This document shows, piece by piece, positions 59,131-64,000 of a stretch of 64,000 nt of DNA. The stretch lies in NCBI GenBank assembly GCA_009760855.2, contig WPIO01000135.1, positions 498,001-562,000 of the forward strand, given 5' to 3'. Source of the DNA: Cristatella mucedo (taxonomy: Eukaryota > Bryozoa > Phylactolaemata > Cristatellidae). Under the pieces are notes generated by a model that was given only the letters and a program-made list of their open reading frames with translations, was not told where the DNA came from and searched no databases. The stretch's first letter is position 1. Every line of letters starts with the position of its first letter. The translations under genes were made by a program, and so were the position numbers.

Positions 59131-62100
59131 CAAATGTTTTTTCTTTTGTGTCAATTAGAGTCAGCCCCTCCTCTGAGTGGTACTTATGCAATCTCTGGTG
59201 ACTCTGTTACGTCTATAGCACCATACGGGCATGCCAACAGCTTCGAGCTGTAGCGACATTGAAACGCTGCAACGCTTTAGCAACTATATTATGCCAGCCC
59301 CAGTGATTCAGATGCAGTTCCTGAACTGCACCATACAGAAGAGGATTCGTTCTGTGTAGTAATCAGTCAAGCTGAATATGGGATTCGAGCACGAAAATTA
59401 TGTAGTGAACTATGGCTGATGCAGTACACCTGCAGCTTGATACGTATCAGTCGTATAGAGCGCTCTACGCACATAGTGCAATGACTTATTCTTATATTAA
59501 AGTAAAGGAGTCCTGCACTGTTGCATAGCTCTGCTACCCTGGCCCAACAAGCCTGCGTGCATCGCTGTAGCTTCAGCTACTCGCCAGCCGCACTTCGGTA
59601 CACACGCTTCTGTCACTATTTTGTCACCAGTCTACAATGCATAGCACCGCTAAAAGATTTGCTTTGTTGCCTAGGGACCTAAGCACGAAACCAACTGCAG
59701 CGCAGCGTTTTTAGAGTAGTGTTAGCACAGTGCAGTGATTGGTGCCGTTCTGTCTTTGCTTTAGTCGCCTTCGTCAAGCAGCACCGGCAGACGAAACCTG
59801 GTTATCATTTATTTTATTTGAGTCCATGTGGAAAAATGCAATTCGCAAGTGAAAAAATGGTCTGGCATTAATGCAAGTGTTGAAGCTATAGGCCGAACAT
59901 AGAAGCAGAAGAACCTCGGAGTATATCAATGCCATTAGCAATACGTAAGAAGCGATCGCACGCTTCAGGACTGGAGCCCATGGCCGGGTCGTTAACTGGA
60001 GCATCTTACGTCCTATTGGCCAATAGCAAGTTAAGCTAGAGGTAGCTGCGAGTACTGAGTACTTATTATTGAACGTAGGCAGCTTTCCCATTTAACGAAA
60101 TCGGCGCACCATTACAGTGACGCGTTTCATAAATTTCATTGCTGCTGATGCTATACGATTTGCACTCATGGGAATTGAATGTACGAAGGTCATTTTTGAG
60201 CTTAGCCATCCAGGAAGCACATGGATTATTACCAGAAAACTACGCGTAGCTGAAAACGGAATACTTGTTGCCGCTGCTCAATACCTTGATTGCATTGTTT
60301 CTTGCGCGAGTTTGTGGCACTAATATGTCCAGGCAAGTATAGGATGAAAGTCAAAGTTCACTCAAAATCCAACTTGCACGGCCGTCAATGCTTGTATCCT
60401 CATTTCCTTGCTGAAGAGCTGCTACGGTATGGTTGTAACTTCCGCTCCTTTAAGGACAGACGTCTTTCCGTAGTTGGTAAAGTATCCTGTCGTGTCCACT
60501 GCTCAGAAGGTTTTGCTCAGCCTTCTTTGATCTTCCCGAACTCGCCGACCTTGTTTCTATTAACAGTGCTGTTACTTCCTAAATAACTACGGTTGGCACT
60601 TATCAAGCTCCAGCTTGCGAGAGCTAGCAGAGGAATTTGCAAATGATTATGGCGAGCTGCTGACCACTCCATTGTAAGCCAACTCTGGGCTCTTTAAGGC
60701 TTTGCAAAGTTAACGACACTTACAGTAGTTTGGACGTATCCAATAATTGCATTTAGGCAGCCTCTATTCCGATCGCCATGCAATAGCTATGAGATACCGA
60801 ATCACCGAAGTCAACAGTCATCACTGATGATTCGCCGACTTGGTTGGTGCGTCGCTGCACTATTTAATGCCTTCTGTGTGGACCATCGTAAATTCTAGTG
60901 AGATATCATGCTACCGTGGTAAGAAAATTATCAGTTTAGTTAATAGGTAATACTACTTAAATTAACATTTCATACGAAATGTGTGACGACTCGGAGACCT
61001 CGAGAAAAAAACATATCGCTGCAACAACTACTCCTGCTCTTTTCATTGGGAGTATACTGCTATCGTCTGAAGTCTTCAGCATCAGTTGAATACAGGCTCA
61101 AAATATGTTCAAGCCGCTCAAAAAAGCAAAATAGCTGCAATCCATCCATGCTTTCACCTTCACACGTGCACCAGGTCAGCGGTCATTGCAACGCTTCGGC
61201 GAATCAGCATCAATCACGTGGCTAAAAGAAAATGTTTATAAATGACACCATCTGCCAGCTGACAAATATACTAATATGCTAGTGCTAGTTTCGAGCGACG
61301 GATGAGATCTTCTGAAGTTTGAAGCTGGAGTTTGTACGCTTGCATTAGTTAGCGTTTGCTTGGGCTGCTTCTTATCTAAGCTTTCGTTCTAAACAGAGGT
61401 ATATTAAAGTTGCTTCATCATGCACGCTCATCCTCAATGAGCAGGTAGCAAGGCATGAGCCTAAACTGCTGCTAAGCTATCTAGTACGAGGCGGAACGTG
61501 ATAGTAGTGTAGTAAGTTACTTGACTATCTAGCTTGATAGTCTCGCATGATTTTACCATGTGACGAGATTAAAATGTAACGAGATTAAAGTCGACTTGCG
61601 GAAGAGCAGGCATCCAAAGTAATGTACTGGCTACCACAGTTCTGTATGGCGTGTTATTTAGCTCTGGAAATAGCAGAAAAAGTCTAAATAGTGACATTTA
61701 GAATTAGTCGAAAAAAACGCAAAATGCAAACCTGGGACTATAGCTTAATCACTTGCTAAAGTCGGCAGAGGATTTCACCCGTGATGCTGATAATAAATTA
61801 TGTATAAGGGCTTTGAATTTTCCTTTGGTTTAATATTGCAGAAGCTGCATTCAGCATTGCATGTAAATGATTTGTGGTTTCATGCATTCCACACATGCAT
61901 TGCTGGCAACAGTGATAGCCTAGATTTGCTCTCCTTTGCATTGATGGGTACTAAGTCACCCACTCAGAGCTTCTCCAACTGCTTCAATGGGCTGAACCGG
62001 TTATTCAAGGGGTTACTTAATTGTGTTTGCTTTACTATTGTATACAGATTCATTGAACCAGATGTGTAGAACTTGTATCAAGATGTCATTTGGAGAACAT

Positions 62101-62934
62101 TCGCACTATGTGCTTGAAAATTTCAGCCTCTGCCGACTAAAGTGATCAAGTAACCAGTGCTTACGCTATGCAGATCCTTAAAATGACTTATTTTACCACT
62201 GATTTAAACAATAGCGCCTTCAGTTCTCATTGGGATATTAATATAAAAACTTTCAGGCGTTCTTTTTTTTGGCACGCCTGTAGGTTACTAGGTTCATACT
62301 GCAATAGTCGCAACTGTTTCTTTGTGAGGTCAGCTGCTACTCATTACATCACAAACCGCCGTCAGTAGGGCATCAATATGGTCGCATTTTTAATGCTTGC
62401 TAAAATTGCCGGTCGCCTGGTAATTTTGGAGGAATACGACAAAACCTAAACAGCCTAAATTAAAATCTTGCAGGTGGCAGAAAATTGGACTGAGGTTATG
62501 GCTGGATAAAGCCGGGCAGGACGGTCAAGAAGCTTGAAAAAATAGCAGCGTCTGACAATCCAGCTTGAGACAGACAGCTACCTGTCCTGGCTCGCTACGG
62601 TGCAGGGTAGGGCTGCATTACCTATTTTATTGTGAATAATTCTACCTCGGCCTCAGGGTAGGCCTGTATACTTTCAAGTGCGGCTTATTGTATCGCGTTT
62701 GTAGCAACAGAACTTTTCCGACCATAAATATTGAAAAACTGAGACTATGCACTAAAATTTCAATGTTTGACGGACGTCTTGCTGTAGCCTCCATGCGAAA
62801 TCATAAACAAGTTAACCAATCTTCCATCCTGAGTATTGGCTGGCACAGCATAGCGAGATGTACATCTTAGCCAAGTGTTCCTATCTTCTTGTTCTGGATA
62901 GAATGTCTCAATGGTGGGCGTAGAGAATTCATTT
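59131..62934. other. intergenic, nothing recognised
   Basis: Nearly 4 kb of AT-rich DNA. Plus-strand frames at 60117-60586 and 61800-62069 are protein-like in places but carry no family motif and no clear splice sites. Confidence 0.45.
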
Positions 62935-63035
62935 GTAAAGCCCACTAAGAGAACTTAATTTATATCCTGACCCTTTAGATCCTGCCGCTGGGCTCTGATC
63001 GTTAAAGGTGAGCACCTTACCTATCGGCCAAAACA
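62935..63035 (-). mobile_element. SINE relic, copy S6
   Basis: Plus-strand ACTAAGAGAACTTAATTTAT, then a GCTGGGCTCTGATC block and CACCTTACCTATCGGCCAAA follow the SINE order inverted (tail, B-box part, A-box part), strongly diverged. Confidence 0.45.
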
Positions 63036-64000
63036 GGGCGGCGGAAATGGGATTCCGTTACTCTAGTGTGCCCTGAATAGTATTGAAACATCACCATACG
63101 TTCGTGAAACCGTAGTGATAGGAGATGAGTCCATTTCTTCCATCCATTCCTAGCAATTAAAGCCTGTGCAAAAAACTTAGCTTTACGTTGACAAGTAGGA
63201 GCTCGTATTTCAGTCATTTCAAAGGTCAGTAAAGCGAAACTGTCAGGCACACCAGGTTCTGCGACGGGCACTACAGTGAAACACCGCTGCTGTGCATCCA
63301 GTAACGGCAATATTGCCGACATCAGGCAGCCAGAATGCGGTCACGGTCGGAACGGGTCAAAAGAACCCCAAAAAAAGAGCTTCCGTACATTATCGATTTG
63401 TCTGTCAATGTCAGTGCTCTAGTTTCGGCAAGGTCCACGTGACTCCGAGATCCAATCTTTGGCAGTAAAGAAAACTACCTTCATCGCAATAATAACATCT
63501 TCTCTGAATTTCCGCGTTTTGATCTACCTGTCTGTCTCACAGAGACTCAGTAAGCGCTTAGGACGACGGAACACACAGGCATATCAATTTGAACTACCCT
63601 GCTAGCTTAATTCTCCAAGAGCACGGCAGAAATGTATCATTATTGCTTCTATTATTATATGATGCCATAGTGGGAGTGTTCGGCTGGCAGGGCGCTGAAA
63701 TCTCCAGCTAGGCTTCTATCCACACGAGGCCAGAGACGGGAGTAGCACGGGGGCGGAAGGTTCATCTGCACACTCTCTCTCTCTTTCCCTTGTGCAACTG
63801 CAACGAGTTGCTAGCACCAATCCAGTTGAAGAAACTGCTTACCTGACGCTGCCCTCGTGCTCAATTTGGAGCCTTTTAGTCAGCCGAATGGCGGGTGCAG
63901 CTTGGGCGTTGGGCGAGGGCTTAACACAAGACTCATCAATGCCAGCGGGTTTCCCTTGTGGCTAAGGCATGGCTACTGCTAAGCTGCCAATTACACGTCG
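63036..64000. other. intergenic, nothing recognised
   Basis: Minus-strand frame 63322-63017 has no recognised motif. A short CT run lies at 63773-63786. Nothing else seen. Confidence 0.45.

Overview
This is eukaryotic, animal DNA: long introns and intergenic space, many microsatellites, dispersed retrotransposon fragments on both strands, and one recognisable developmental gene, a homeobox gene of Barx type. CpG is not depleted, and LINEs of L2/CR1 type with microsatellite tails plus a tRNA-derived SINE are common. An invertebrate, perhaps a spiralian, fits best, but the phylum cannot be fixed from the window. Almost all long reading frames are open by composition (GA/CT, CCG and TG repeats) and are not genes.

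Layout. 1-12 kb: AT-rich intergenic DNA with fragments of two LINE families (called LINE-I and LINE-II here) and one SINE. 12-18 kb: GC- and CpG-richer DNA with CAG and GA tracts and no recognisable exon. 18-25 kb: a TA/TG array, SINEs, inverted pieces of LINE-II, a recent 5'-truncated LINE-I copy and a decayed coding remnant. 25-33 kb: CpG-rich DNA without recognised genes, a half-kilobase purine tract and a 26-bp tandem array. 34.0-36.4 kb: the Barx-like gene on the minus strand. Exon 1 carries an Eh1 Groucho-binding motif and exon 2 the homeodomain; the intron between them, whose ends agree in phase, holds a CGG repeat of about 47 triplets. The gene lies between two long polypurine tracts (33.0-33.7 and 37.4-38.2 kb). 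38-43 kb: CpG-rich DNA with a duplicated GCTGCC tract, an unusual interleaved inverted repeat and a LINE-II end. 43.3-46.5 kb: the most complete LINE-I, with endonuclease and reverse transcriptase, broken by frameshifts. 47-49 kb: a TA/TG array, a CT array and an intact 101-codon frame that belongs to a new dispersed repeat. 50.7-52.8 kb: a decayed hAT-like DNA transposon with an exact 8-bp target duplication and a LINE-II piece nested inside. 54.5-57.0 kb: a further LINE-I copy interrupted by a 455-bp insertion. 57-64 kb: intergenic DNA with LINE and SINE relics.

How the parts relate. LINE-I RNA ends in a stem-loop (AAAGCGCC / GGCGCTTT) followed by (ATT)n. The tRNA-derived SINE ends in the same stem-loop, so the SINE very probably borrows the LINE-I reverse transcriptase. 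LINE-II has a different 3' inverted repeat and a CATTA-type tail. A third, apparently undescribed repeat occurs four times and has peptide-level similarity between copies. The mobile-element content, not the single host gene, dominates the window.
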